The notes under the pieces are model-generated. The model saw only the letters and a program-made list of their open reading frames with translations, was not told where the DNA came from and did no database searches. From Thermohahella caldifontis (GTDB lineage Bacteria; Pseudomonadota; Gammaproteobacteria; Pseudomonadales; Oleiphilaceae), in contig NZ_CP154858.1 of assembly GCF_041153465.1 (NCBI RefSeq), positions 1,240,001 through 1,304,000 on the forward strand: a DNA stretch of 64,000 bases, given 5' to 3'. The translations under genes and the position numbers were made by a program. Positions within the stretch are counted from its first letter, which is position 1, and each line of letters starts with the position of its first letter. Positions 41,836 to 50,728 of the stretch are shown here, piece by piece.

Positions 41836-43674
41836 TCAGAACGAATAGCTGACGCTGACAGACACGTTGTCCCTGTCGTTACCCAGGTTGTACGGTTTTC
41901 CACCGAAGATGTTGGTGTAACTGATGGACCCGGTGTACTGATTCAGATACACCGCCTTCAGTGTCAGACCCACAGCCTTGCGCCCTTTCTTGAACTGTGC
42001 ACCAGGCTCGGCACTGTAACCATTGACATCGTGGCTCCACGCCAGAATCGGCGTCAGGTTGACACCGGCAAAGGCATCGTTGTAATCCAGCGCAAAGCGC
42101 ATGCGATAACCCCAAGAACTGCGCGTCACAAACCCGTCATTCGTACAGTAGGAGGGGTTGTTGTTTGTCGGGAGTGCACTCTGATCCGTACAACTCAGGC
42201 CGTAGGGGGCATAGTAGAAATCACCAATGCCAAAGGTCGAGTCACGACCATAGCGCATCACATCCTTGCTCGGCAGATTATGGATCAGCTGCCCCCCCAC
42301 TTCCGTCACGAACGTCAGACGGCTGGCCCCCAGAATCTGGTCAAAGAACTTGATGAACGTAACCTGGGCCTGGGTGACCTTGAAACGGTCATAGCCTGAA
42401 GCCGGTTGGCCAAGCTGTGCACGGGACGAGAGCTTGGAGTATGGAATGGGTTCATAAACACCATCCAAATCCGGATCTATGGCCAATCCCGCATAGATGA
42501 GTTCAAAAGCGTTAGCCTGAACAGGCAGATTAGGACGGTAGCTGACCTCACCGGACACGGACCAGCCGCTCTCGGTACTGGTGTTGAAGCTGATGCCCCA
42601 GAGATGGATATCCTCCGGGAACTCGACGAAATAGCTGGGCAGCGACTTGCCGTTTGCAGGATCAGCTACCACACCGCTCACGTAGGGGATGCGGCTATGG
42701 TAGTTGATGTAGTAGAACCCGAATTCAGTGTCATTGAGCGCAGCCGCATACCAGCGGGCGGCCAGACCAAACTGGCCGGAGTCGGAAGGCTCCACGTCTT
42801 CAAGACGATCCGCGAAAACGCCATTGGCCAGCGCGAGTCCGTCAGGTGTTTGTCCCGCCAGCAGAACCGGACCACACCCATCTGCACCAAAGTCATTGGT
42901 GGACCAGAATGTACCACAGGGGTCGATCCGCGTCTTGTCCCACTGCAACTGGTAGAACGCTTCCAGCGTGACGTCTTCCGTCAGGCCCAGAGATCCGTAC
43001 ACCAGATTCACCGGCAGCAGCACTTCCTTCACCTCGGCACCCGGCGTATGGAAAGCCGTGGCGTCAATGGGGCTGATAATGTTGATCCCGCCTTGAATGA
43101 AGGTGCTCTCGCCCCAGGAAATCACCTGCTTGCCTGCACGCAGGTTCAGCGGCGTGCCACCTTCCCCAAGATAGAAATCACCCCAAACATAAGCATCCAG
43201 AATTTCCGCACGGGCACCAGCCTGATCCAGAGCATCGTCGCTCAGCTCGCGCGTCTGACCGACATTATCGTATGCCCGGCCTTCATCCATCAGCTCCTTG
43301 TCATAAAACGCCTTGCCACGAATGAAGCCGCCAAAGTCACCCTTGCGCAGCATCAGATCGGTTGTCAGCTTGATGACCTTGGAATAGGTCTCACCTTTCT
43401 TGAAGTTCCAGTTGCCATCGTCGGTGTTGTTGGTCGATGAACCACGGGTGCTGTACTGGGGAACGCCCAGGTTACCTTGTGCCAGCTGATTCTCGTCCCG
43501 GTCAGAGACACGCCAGCTGGCTCCGGCGGAGATGGTGGTATCCCAGCTCAGATCTGCATCCAGTGATTCCAGATAAAACTGACGCGCTGAGGAAACTGGT
43601 GAGACCACCAGTGCAGCGATAGCGGCTGCCAGCGGCAGCTGAGCCCATTGCCGACCTTGTGTTTTTCTTGTCAT
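41836..43674 (-). CDS. DUF1302 outer-membrane protein
   Basis: 612 residues with a signal peptide (LAAAIAALVVSPVSSARQF) and a large beta-barrel ending in SVSYSF, the terminal Phe typical of outer-membrane proteins. Family blocks are WDTTISAGASWRVSDRDENQ near residue 39 and GKQVISWGESTFIQGGINIISPIDA near residue 180. It forms an operon with the DUF1329 gene. It probably serves as a channel or receptor for a hydrophobic compound; this is inferred from family association. A minus-strand TATAGT box at 43712-43717 may be its -10. Confidence 0.93.
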   Translation of the reverse strand: MTRKTQGRQWAQLPLAAAIAALVVSPVSSARQFYLESLDADLSWDTTISAGASWRVSDRDENQLAQGNLGVPQYSTRGSSTNNTDDGNWNFKKGETYSKVIKLTTDLMLRKGDFGGFIRGKAFYDKELMDEGRAYDNVGQTRELSDDALDQAGARAEILDAYVWGDFYLGEGGTPLNLRAGKQVISWGESTFIQGGINIISPIDATAFHTPGAEVKEVLLPVNLVYGSLGLTEDVTLEAFYQLQWDKTRIDPCGTFWSTNDFGADGCGPVLLAGQTPDGLALANGVFADRLEDVEPSDSGQFGLAARWYAAALNDTEFGFYYINYHSRIPYVSGVVADPANGKSLPSYFVEFPEDIHLWGISFNTSTESGWSVSGEVSYRPNLPVQANAFELIYAGLAIDPDLDGVYEPIPYSKLSSRAQLGQPASGYDRFKVTQAQVTFIKFFDQILGASRLTFVTEVGGQLIHNLPSKDVMRYGRDSTFGIGDFYYAPYGLSCTDQSALPTNNNPSYCTNDGFVTRSSWGYRMRFALDYNDAFAGVNLTPILAWSHDVNGYSAEPGAQFKKGRKAVGLTLKAVYLNQYTGSISYTNIFGGKPYNLGNDRDNVSVSVSYSF

Positions 43675-43864
43675 CGAACGCTACTCCGTGATTATTATTG
43701 CTGATGTTCGCACTATATCCGAGCCGAAACTACGACTTCATCCATCTAAAGTATGATTTTCTACTATAGCGGCTCGCAACCGATCTCTCCATTATTTTCA
43801 ACAGTGTAGACCACCACGCCGTTTTGCCAAGTCATCAGGGGTGAATTGTGACTCAGGTGAGGCG

Positions 43865-43870
43865 TATAAT
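43865..43870 (+). promoter_or_regulatory. Candidate -10 box of the thiolase gene
   Basis: A perfect TATAAT lies 34 bp before the thiolase ATG. No good -35 box is found at 16-18 bp; TTGTGA at 43846 is only 13 bp away. An activator-dependent promoter is therefore possible. Confidence 0.4.
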
Positions 43871-43904
43871 GCGGGCGGTATTTTCATCACAACAGGAGAG
43901 ACTC

Positions 43905-45086
43905 ATGGGCGAGAGAGAGGTTGTCATTGTCGATGGCGTGCGTACGCCGATGGGCGGTTTTCAGGGCGTACTGAGCGGCCTGACCGCAGTTGATCTGGGC
44001 GCCATCAGTATCCGGGAAGCTGTCAGCCGGGCGGGATTGCGTCCCGAAGACATCCAGGAGGTGATCATGGGCTGTGTGCTGCCGGCCGGCCTGAAACAGG
44101 GACCTGCACGTCAGGCCATGCGTCAGGCAGGCCTGCCCGATTCCACCGGCGCCACCACCATCAACAAGCTGTGCGGTTCCGGCATGAAGGCCACCATGCT
44201 CGCCCATGACCTGATCCGGGCAGGCACCAACGACATCATGGTCGCGGGTGGCATGGAGAGCATGTCCAATGCACCCTACATTCTGGACAAGGCACGCAGC
44301 GGCTATCGCATGGGGCATGGCGCCGTCAAGGATCACATGTTCCTGGACGGGCTGGAAGACGCGGAAACCGGACGCCTGATGGGCTCATTCGCGCAGGAAG
44401 TAGCTGACCGCTTCGGTCTGACCCGCGAGCAGATGGATGCCTATGCCGTGGAATCCCTGACCCGCGCCAAGCGAGCCATCGAAGACGGCAGTCTCGAGAA
44501 GGAAATCGTTCCGGTGACGGTGAGCAGCCGCAAGGGCGATGTCGTGGTCAAGGATGACGAACAACCGCACAAGGCCAATATCGAAAAGATTCCCCAGTTG
44601 CGCCCCGCATTTGCAAAGGACGGCACCATTACGGCGGCCAACTCCAGTTCCATTTCCGATGGCGCCTCAGCACTGGTGCTTACTTCTGCCTCCGAGGCGG
44701 AGAAACGCGGCCTCAAGGTGCGAGCCCGCATTGTCGCCCACAGCACTCACTCGCAGGCCCCCTCGGAGTTCACGCTGGCACCCATCGGCGCCATTCAGAA
44801 AGTGCTGGAGAAAACCGGTTGGAACAAGGATGAAGTGGATCTGTACGAGATCAACGAAGCGTTCGCCATGGTGACCATGCTGGCCATGCAGGAGGTCGGA
44901 CTGAGCCATGAGAAAGTCAACATCTGGGGCGGTGCCTGCGCGCAGGGTCATCCTGTCGGCTCAACCGGCTCGCGACTCATCGTCACCCTGCTCAATGCCC
45001 TGGAGCAAACCGGAGGCCGTCGCGGCATCGCCTCCCTCTGCATCGGTGGCGGAGAAGCGACTGCCATTGCCATCGAGCGAGTATAA
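43905..45086 (+). CDS. Acetyl-CoA C-acyltransferase (thiolase)
   Basis: 393 residues, the standard thiolase length. The acyl-accepting Cys is in NKLCGSGMKA (about residue 89), the GHPVGSTGSR histidine near residue 349 and the second catalytic Cys in SLCIGGGEATA near residue 379. It condenses or cleaves acyl-CoA and acetyl-CoA, in acetoacetyl-CoA metabolism or beta-oxidation. AGGAG precedes the ATG at 43905, where homology begins (GEREVVIVDGVRTPMG). No other beta-oxidation gene is adjacent, so a biosynthetic or stand-alone acetyl-CoA acetyltransferase is as likely. Confidence 0.93.
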   Translation: MGEREVVIVDGVRTPMGGFQGVLSGLTAVDLGAISIREAVSRAGLRPEDIQEVIMGCVLPAGLKQGPARQAMRQAGLPDSTGATTINKLCGSGMKATMLAHDLIRAGTNDIMVAGGMESMSNAPYILDKARSGYRMGHGAVKDHMFLDGLEDAETGRLMGSFAQEVADRFGLTREQMDAYAVESLTRAKRAIEDGSLEKEIVPVTVSSRKGDVVVKDDEQPHKANIEKIPQLRPAFAKDGTITAANSSSISDGASALVLTSASEAEKRGLKVRARIVAHSTHSQAPSEFTLAPIGAIQKVLEKTGWNKDEVDLYEINEAFAMVTMLAMQEVGLSHEKVNIWGGACAQGHPVGSTGSRLIVTLLNALEQTGGRRGIASLCIGGGEATAIAIERV

Positions 45087-45100
45087 AGCGTCAAGCCGCA

Positions 45101-45130
45101 GAATGCCGGGGCATGCGTTCCCCGGCATTC
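45101..45130 (+). terminator. Terminator hairpin between thiolase and zapE
   Basis: A perfect 11-bp stem, gaatgccgggg (45101-45111) with ccccggcattc (45120-45130), has an 8-nt loop. It lies 14 bp after the thiolase stop and 6 bp from the zapE stop on the other strand. The T-run (TCATTCCT) is imperfect, but the stem is very stable and could serve both genes. Confidence 0.65.
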
Positions 45131-45136
45131 TCATTC

Positions 45137-46243
45137 CTAGCCCCGGTGGGGCGCTGCCAGATAATCCTGACTCTGCATTTCGAGCAGCCGGCTTTCAGTC
45201 CTCTCAAACTCGAATTTGAGACGCTCCCCCTGGTAAAGCGCGTCAATGGGCGCTGCCGCCGAGCATACCAGCTTCACATTCCGATCGTAGAACTCATCCA
45301 CAAGATTGATAAACCGTCGTGCCTGATCTTCCTTGCTGCTGTCCAATACAGGAATGCCCGAGAGAATCACTGCATGAAATTCTCTGGCAAGTTCAATGTA
45401 GTCATTCTGACTGCGCGGCCCGTCACAGAGGGTTTCAAACTCGAACCAGACCACGTCATCCGAACGGCGCACGGCAGTCAATACGCGCTGATTGATTTCC
45501 AGTCGGGTGCCATGCTCACCTTCATCCATGGCAAGACGCAGGTACATGTTCTCAAGCGCCTGTTCAGCCGCTTCATCCAGTGGTGTGTAGTACAGACTGG
45601 CCTGCTCCAGCGCCCGCAGCCGATAGTCCACACCGCCATCCACATTGATCACTTCCGTGTGCCGGTTGAGCAGGTCGATCGCCGGCAGAAAGCGTGCTCG
45701 CTGAAGCCCGTCCTTGTATAGCCCGTCGGGTACAATGTTCGAAGTGCACACAAGCGTGACCCCGCGGGCAAACAATCCCTTGAGCAGGTTCGCCAGGATC
45801 ATGGCATCCCCGATATCGGAAACGAAGAACTCATCGAAACAGATGACACGCGCTTCATTGGCCAGTCTTTCCGCCACAATTTCCAACGGGTTGGGCTCCT
45901 CCTTAAGTGTTGCCAGCTCCCTGTGAACGCGCTGCATGAAGCGATGAAAATGGGTGCGCATCTTGTTGGAGAATGGCAGGGATTCGTAGAACGTATCCAT
46001 GAGATACGTCTTGCCCCGACCAACGCCTCCCCAGAAGTACAGCCCACGAACCGGCTGAGTCTCCCGCCCCGGTTTCAGGCGCTCCGCCAGACGTTGCAGG
46101 CGCGTCCGGTTGCGACGCTTTTCCTCATCAGCAACCAGCCTGTGATACAGGTCATTGAGTTTTTCTACGGCCAGGCGCTGGGCCGCATCCTCGTGAAAAT
46201 CTTCACGCTGCAGGTCCCTCAGGTATTTGTCGAGCGGCGTCAT
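45137..46243 (-). CDS. zapE: Cell division ATPase ZapE (AFG1 family)
   Basis: 368-residue AAA-type ATPase that acts on the Z-ring in late division. Walker A is in YFWGGVGRGKTYLMDTF (about residue 69) and Walker B in VICFDEFFVSDIGDAMIL near 133. The C-terminal segment ELAREFHAVILSGIPVLDSSKEDQ is a family hallmark. The start at 46243 gives MTPLDKYLRDLQREDF, the usual N-terminus. It is divergent from zapG, another division-associated gene; the two are neighbours in many gammaproteobacteria. Confidence 0.94.
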   Translation of the reverse strand: MTPLDKYLRDLQREDFHEDAAQRLAVEKLNDLYHRLVADEEKRRNRTRLQRLAERLKPGRETQPVRGLYFWGGVGRGKTYLMDTFYESLPFSNKMRTHFHRFMQRVHRELATLKEEPNPLEIVAERLANEARVICFDEFFVSDIGDAMILANLLKGLFARGVTLVCTSNIVPDGLYKDGLQRARFLPAIDLLNRHTEVINVDGGVDYRLRALEQASLYYTPLDEAAEQALENMYLRLAMDEGEHGTRLEINQRVLTAVRRSDDVVWFEFETLCDGPRSQNDYIELAREFHAVILSGIPVLDSSKEDQARRFINLVDEFYDRNVKLVCSAAAPIDALYQGERLKFEFERTESRLLEMQSQDYLAAPHRG

Positions 46244-46398
46244 GGGTACTCCTCTGCTTGCGGCGCCCTATTGTGGCGAACCCGGACAATGTTGCCAAGA
46301 GGCGTCATGGGAATTGACCTGAGCCCTACGTCTTATGTCCCCCAAAGACATCATGGAGTATACTGGGCACCCCACGCATTGATACAAACGGAAGATCC

Positions 46399-46905
46399 AT
46401 GCAAGAAAATGTGCTGATCGCCCTGATCGCCTTTGCAGCCGGCTTTGGCCTGGCCTGGCTGTTTCTCAGCCGCCGCTCAAATGCGGCCCAGAGGCAGCGC
46501 CGTGTTGAAAGTCAGCTCGAGCAACTCAGAACGGAGTACACGCATTATCAGGCCGAAGTTGCTGAACACTTTAACCGTACAGCCGAACTGCTGGGCGAGC
46601 TCAATGCTCGCTACCACGACATGTTCAACCATCTTGCACGCGGCGCTGAACGCCTGTGCAATGATCCGGACTTCAAGCGTGTTGCCAGCAATGCACCGTC
46701 CCCGGTAGATGTATCCGGCATTTCACCTGATGAGCTTGAGGAAGATGAGGATACTGATGTTGCCCCGCCTCTGGATTACGCGCCCAAAAGGGCACCGGAT
46801 GAAGCGGGCATGCTGTCTGAAAAGTTCGGGCTTGCGGGGGCCAGTGTAACCTCCGATCCGGAGCCTGAATCCGACGGAACCGAAAAGACCGCGGCTCGCG
46901 GTTAA
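46399..46905 (+). CDS. zapG: ZapG/YhcB (DUF1043) cell-envelope protein
   Basis: 168 residues with one N-terminal membrane helix (VLIALIAFAAGFGLAWLFL) and a coiled-coil region (QRRVESQLEQLRTEYTHYQAEVAEHFNRTAELLGELNARYHD, residues 33-75), the YhcB plan. The family helps coordinate envelope growth and division in E. coli. The acidic C-terminal tail (DELEEDEDTD onward) is variable. A TATACT box lies 35-40 bp before the ATG. It converges with the nif3-like gene. Confidence 0.88.
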   Translation: MQENVLIALIAFAAGFGLAWLFLSRRSNAAQRQRRVESQLEQLRTEYTHYQAEVAEHFNRTAELLGELNARYHDMFNHLARGAERLCNDPDFKRVASNAPSPVDVSGISPDELEEDEDTDVAPPLDYAPKRAPDEAGMLSEKFGLAGASVTSDPEPESDGTEKTAARG

Positions 46906-46951
46906 ATTGCCTGGCGAATGGACAAAGTCCGGGGCAGGATAGCTGTACGCT

Positions 46952-47710
46952 TCAAACCGGATTGGGTTCGTCCACAAACTGCCAAGTCACCCCGAACTGC
47001 TTTTCCAGCGCTGCCCCCAGTGCCTGGACACCGTAGCGTTCAGTGGCATGATGTCCGGCCGCAATATAGTGAATACCCAGTTCTCGCGCCAGATGATAGG
47101 TCGGTTCCGAAATTTCGCCACTGATGTAGGCATCCACACCCAGTGCCGCGGCGGTTTCAATGAAGCCCTGGGCTGCGCCGGTGCACCAGGCAATGGTATT
47201 GATGGGCCGGTCATGCCCGGAAACCGGCAAGGGCCTGCGCCCCAGGACACGTTCAAGTCCCTCGCATAACTGCTCCAGTGAAGCGGGTGCATGCAAGTGG
47301 CCGTACCATAGCAGCCCTTCTGTTCCACCAGCACGGACCTGACCATCCACTACCCAGCCCATCAGGCGAGCCAGGCACGCGTTATTCCCCAGCTCGGGGT
47401 GACAGTCGAGTGGCAGATGATAAGCGACCAGGCTGATACCCGCATCCATAAGTGCGCGAACACGCCTGTATTTGATACCGGTGATGGTCGGGTTTTCGTT
47501 TTTCCAGAACCAACCATGATGGACCAGCAAAAGGTCTGCACCAGCCTCTACAGCGTGTTCGATCACATGCTGTGATGCGGTGACTGCAGTAACCACGTGA
47601 CCAACCTGATGCTTGCCATCCAACTGCAAGCCGTTGGGGCAGTAATCCCGATAGAGGTCGGGTTGCAACCATTCATCAAGCTGCCCGATCAGCGTGCCAC
47701 GATCAACCAC
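46952..47710 (-). CDS. Nif3-like dinuclear metal-centre protein (YbgI family)
   Basis: 252-residue member of the YbgI/NIF3 family, which forms toroidal hexamers with two metals per subunit. Metal ligands are in LLVHHGWFWKN near residue 80 (HH), VAYHLPLDCHPELG near 114 and the C-terminal AAGHHATERYG near 216. The start is GTG at 47710, overlapping the hisC stop by 8 bp (GTGGTTGA), so it is the last gene of the mla-mur-his operon. Biochemical activity is unsettled in the family; GTP cyclohydrolase-like activity has been suggested. Confidence 0.9.
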   Translation of the reverse strand: MVDRGTLIGQLDEWLQPDLYRDYCPNGLQLDGKHQVGHVVTAVTASQHVIEHAVEAGADLLLVHHGWFWKNENPTITGIKYRRVRALMDAGISLVAYHLPLDCHPELGNNACLARLMGWVVDGQVRAGGTEGLLWYGHLHAPASLEQLCEGLERVLGRRPLPVSGHDRPINTIAWCTGAAQGFIETAAALGVDAYISGEISEPTYHLARELGIHYIAAGHHATERYGVQALGAALEKQFGVTWQFVDEPNPV

Positions 47711-48779
47711 GAGCTAGCGCCTCCAATGCGGATAACAAGGTATCGTTTTCCTCTGGTGCTCCGACAGTCAGGCGCAGACAATGCGCCAGCAAGGGGTGGG
47801 CACCGTGCAGATTCTTGACCAGAATACCCCCGGCCTTGAGCCCGGCAAACCACGCCGGGGCATCCGGTACCCGCACCAGCACGAAGTTGGCCTGAGAGGG
47901 GAACGGTTCCACCCCGGGCAGCGCTGCCAGCGCGTCAAGCATGGTATCGCGGGAGGCCCGTAATTGCCGGGTCTGTGTCTCCAGCACGGCAAACTGCTCC
48001 ACGGCAAGACGCGCCGCGGTCTGGGTCAGCACATTGATGTTGTAGGGCAAGCGTACCTTGTTGATCTCCTCAATCAGCTCCGGGCGTCCGAACAGCATAC
48101 CCAGTCGCAGCCCCGCAAGACCGACCTTGGACAGGGTCCGCATGACCAGAACGTTCTCATGCCGGTTAATCCAGTCGAGATGGTCCGCATCGGTGAATGC
48201 CGTATAGGCTTCATCGATGACCACATATCCCGGGGACGCCTCCACAATGGCACGCAGCGCATCCGCATCAAACAGGTTGCCCGTGGGATTGTTCGGACAC
48301 GCCAGAAAACAGACAGCGGGTTCATGCAGGCGAATGGCCGCAAGCACCGCCTCCGTGTCCAGGGAAAAATCCGGCCTGAGATCCACCCCCACATAGCGGC
48401 TCTGGGTAAAGGTAGCGATCATACGGTACATGACAAAGCCCGGCTCCACACTGAGCAGCGTACGTCCGGGGCCGCCGAGCACCATGGCTATCAACTGGAT
48501 CAGTTCATCCGATCCGTTGCCAAACAGCATGCCCACGTCATCCGGAATCTGCCAAAGTGCCCGGATGGCCTGACCGAGCACCGTAGCCTGCGGATCCGGA
48601 TACCGGTTGACAGGCACCTCAGCCAGCCGCGCGGCGATGGTTTGACGCAAGTCTCCGGGCAAGGGCCAGGGATTTTCCATGGCATCCAGCTTGATCAGGC
48701 CACTGGCATCCGGCACATGATAGGCAGAAAGCGCCCTGATTTCGGGTCGCACCCAGCGTTCCAGACGCCCGCCGCTCAT
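47703..48779 (-). CDS. hisC: Histidinol-phosphate aminotransferase
   Basis: 358-residue PLP enzyme of histidine synthesis, converting imidazole-acetol phosphate and glutamate to histidinol phosphate. It opens RPEIRALSAYHVPDASGLIKLDAMENPWP, the standard N-terminus. The PLP lysine is in RTLSKVGLAGLRLG near residue 219, and the phosphate-binding FGNGSDELIQLI near 80. The ATG at 48779 overlaps the hisD stop by 4 bp. Upstream in-frame codons within hisD lack homology. Confidence 0.94.
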   Translation of the reverse strand: MSGGRLERWVRPEIRALSAYHVPDASGLIKLDAMENPWPLPGDLRQTIAARLAEVPVNRYPDPQATVLGQAIRALWQIPDDVGMLFGNGSDELIQLIAMVLGGPGRTLLSVEPGFVMYRMIATFTQSRYVGVDLRPDFSLDTEAVLAAIRLHEPAVCFLACPNNPTGNLFDADALRAIVEASPGYVVIDEAYTAFTDADHLDWINRHENVLVMRTLSKVGLAGLRLGMLFGRPELIEEINKVRLPYNINVLTQTAARLAVEQFAVLETQTRQLRASRDTMLDALAALPGVEPFPSQANFVLVRVPDAPAWFAGLKAGGILVKNLHGAHPLLAHCLRLTVGAPEENDTLLSALEALARG

Positions 48780-50080
48780 TCCCCATCCTCCCTGCCGAAC
48801 CGGTATTCCGCTGAACGGGCGTGGGCTTCCAACCCTTCCGCCCGGGCGAGAGCGGATGCAACCGGCCCGATCTGCTGTGCGCCGCGATCCGACACACAGA
48901 TGATGGAACTGCGCTTCTGAAAATCGTAAACCCCCAGCGGCGAAGAAAAACGGGCCGTTCCCGAGGTGGGCAGCACGTGATTGGGGCCTGCGCAATAGTC
49001 CCCAAGGGCCTCTGCCGTATTGCGTCCGACGAAAATCGCACCGGCATGACGCACCTTGCGGAGATGATCAGCCGCTCCCACAAAGCTCAGCTCCAGGTGT
49101 TCCGGCGCAATCCGGTTCACGACCTCCAGCGCCTCATCCACCCCGTCGGCCTCAATGATCAGCCCCCGTCCTGCCAGCGAAGCCTGAACGACGGCATGCC
49201 TTGCCAGCGTGGGCAGCAGGCGCCGGATGGCTTCCTCAAGCTGGTCCGCGAGTCCGGGTGCCGTGGTAATGGCAATCGCCTGCGCCTGCTCGTCGTGTTC
49301 GGCCTGGGAGAACAGATCCATGGCGATCCAGTCGACAGGCGTCGAGCCATCCCAGACCACGCAGATCTCGGATGGCCCGGCGATCATGTCGATCCCCACC
49401 TGCCCGAATACCAGGCGCTTGGCCGTAGCCACATAGATATTTCCCGGGCCGACAATCTTGTCCACTCTGGGGATAGTTTCCGTCCCCCAGGCCAGCGCCG
49501 CGACAGCCTGCGCCCCGCCCACGGCAAAGACACGGTCGACACCGGCCACGGCCGCCGCCGCCAGAACCAGGGGATTACGCTCACCACGGGGACAGGGTAC
49601 GACCATGATCAGTTCCGGCACACCCGCGACCTTGGCCGGAATGGCGTTCATCAGCACCGATGACGGATACGCGGCCTTGCCGCCCGGCACATACAGCCCT
49701 ACCCTGTCCAGCGGGGTGATCTGTTGCCCGAGAATGTTGCCTTGCTCGTCTTCGTATTGCCAATCAGGCTGCTTCTGGTGAGCGTGGTAGCTGCGAATCC
49801 GCTCGGCAGCCTGCTCCAGTGCAGCTCGCAGATCGGGCGCCAGACTCTCCAGCGCTGCCCGGCATTCACTCAGGGGAATCTCCAGCCCGGCTGCACTGCC
49901 CGGCACCCAGCCATCCAGTTCCCGGGTCAGGGAGACCAGCGCGGCATCGCCTTCACGACGGATGCGCCGGATGATCTGTTCAACCGTGTCCACCACCTGG
50001 AGGGACGTTTCGGACTCGAAAGACAACGCCTCTTCAAGGAGACGCCCGAATTGCGGGTCCTTTGCAGACAATCGTTTCAT
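48776..50080 (-). CDS. hisD: Histidinol dehydrogenase
   Basis: 434-residue zinc enzyme that oxidises histidinol to histidine in two NAD-dependent steps. Family blocks are YVPGGKAAYPSSVLMNAIPAKVAGV near residue 128, the GPGNIYVATAK segment, GPSEICVV, and DLFSQAEHDEQAQAI with Gln/His zinc and catalytic ligands. The C-terminal DHLRKVRHAGAIFVGRNTAEALGDY also fits. It overlaps hisG by 4 bp and hisC by 4 bp, so all three his genes are translationally coupled. Confidence 0.96.
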   Translation of the reverse strand: MKRLSAKDPQFGRLLEEALSFESETSLQVVDTVEQIIRRIRREGDAALVSLTRELDGWVPGSAAGLEIPLSECRAALESLAPDLRAALEQAAERIRSYHAHQKQPDWQYEDEQGNILGQQITPLDRVGLYVPGGKAAYPSSVLMNAIPAKVAGVPELIMVVPCPRGERNPLVLAAAAVAGVDRVFAVGGAQAVAALAWGTETIPRVDKIVGPGNIYVATAKRLVFGQVGIDMIAGPSEICVVWDGSTPVDWIAMDLFSQAEHDEQAQAIAITTAPGLADQLEEAIRRLLPTLARHAVVQASLAGRGLIIEADGVDEALEVVNRIAPEHLELSFVGAADHLRKVRHAGAIFVGRNTAEALGDYCAGPNHVLPTSGTARFSSPLGVYDFQKRSSIICVSDRGAQQIGPVASALARAEGLEAHARSAEYRFGREDGE

Positions 50081-50724
50081 GCACTTACCTCCCCGAACTC
50101 AACGGCCCCGGCCAGTATCCGTACAATGGGCTGTATGACTTCGTGCCGGGTCTTCATGGATGCCGCATTGGCAATCAGACGGGAGCTGACATGACAGATC
50201 TCTTCACGCGGCTCCAGACCATTTGCGCGCAACGTATTGCCGGTATCCACGATATCCACAATCTCGTCCGCCAGCCCCATGATGGGGGCCAGTTCCATGG
50301 CTCCGTAGAGCTTGATGATATCTGCCTGCACGCCAACCGAGGCATAGTAACGACGTGCCACATTGACAAACTTTGTCGCCACCCTGCGCCGGCCTGCCGG
50401 CGGCTGCTCACCACGGAGTCCGGCTGTCATCAGGCGGCAGCGGGCAATATTCAGATCGAGCAGCTCATGCACCCCTTCCGCGCCATGTTCCATCAGGACA
50501 TCCTTGCCGGCGATACCCAGGTCCGCACTCCCCAGCTGCACGTAGGTCGGCACGTCAGTCGCCCGCAGAATCACGATACGAACGTCCGGGCGCGTGGTTT
50601 CAAAGATCAGCTTGCGACTGGTAAAGACATCCTCCAGTGGCGTGATTCCGGCCTTTTCCAGAAGCGGGAGAGTCTCCTTGAGAATACGCCCCTTGGACAG
50701 GGCAAAGGTCAATGTGTTGGTCAT
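50077..50724 (-). CDS. hisG: ATP phosphoribosyltransferase, short form
   Basis: Catalyses the first, feedback-inhibited step of histidine synthesis. 215 residues, the short form lacking the C-terminal regulatory domain. Such enzymes need the HisZ subunit, which is not in this window. Motifs are LTFALSKGRILKETLPLL at the start, and the PRPP-binding segment ADEIVDIVDTGNTLRANGL near residue 155. The ATG at 50724 is chosen for homology. It lies 4 bp after murA and overlaps hisD. Confidence 0.95.
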   Translation of the reverse strand: MTNTLTFALSKGRILKETLPLLEKAGITPLEDVFTSRKLIFETTRPDVRIVILRATDVPTYVQLGSADLGIAGKDVLMEHGAEGVHELLDLNIARCRLMTAGLRGEQPPAGRRRVATKFVNVARRYYASVGVQADIIKLYGAMELAPIMGLADEIVDIVDTGNTLRANGLEPREEICHVSSRLIANAASMKTRHEVIQPIVRILAGAVEFGEVSA

Positions 50725-50728
50725 GTAT

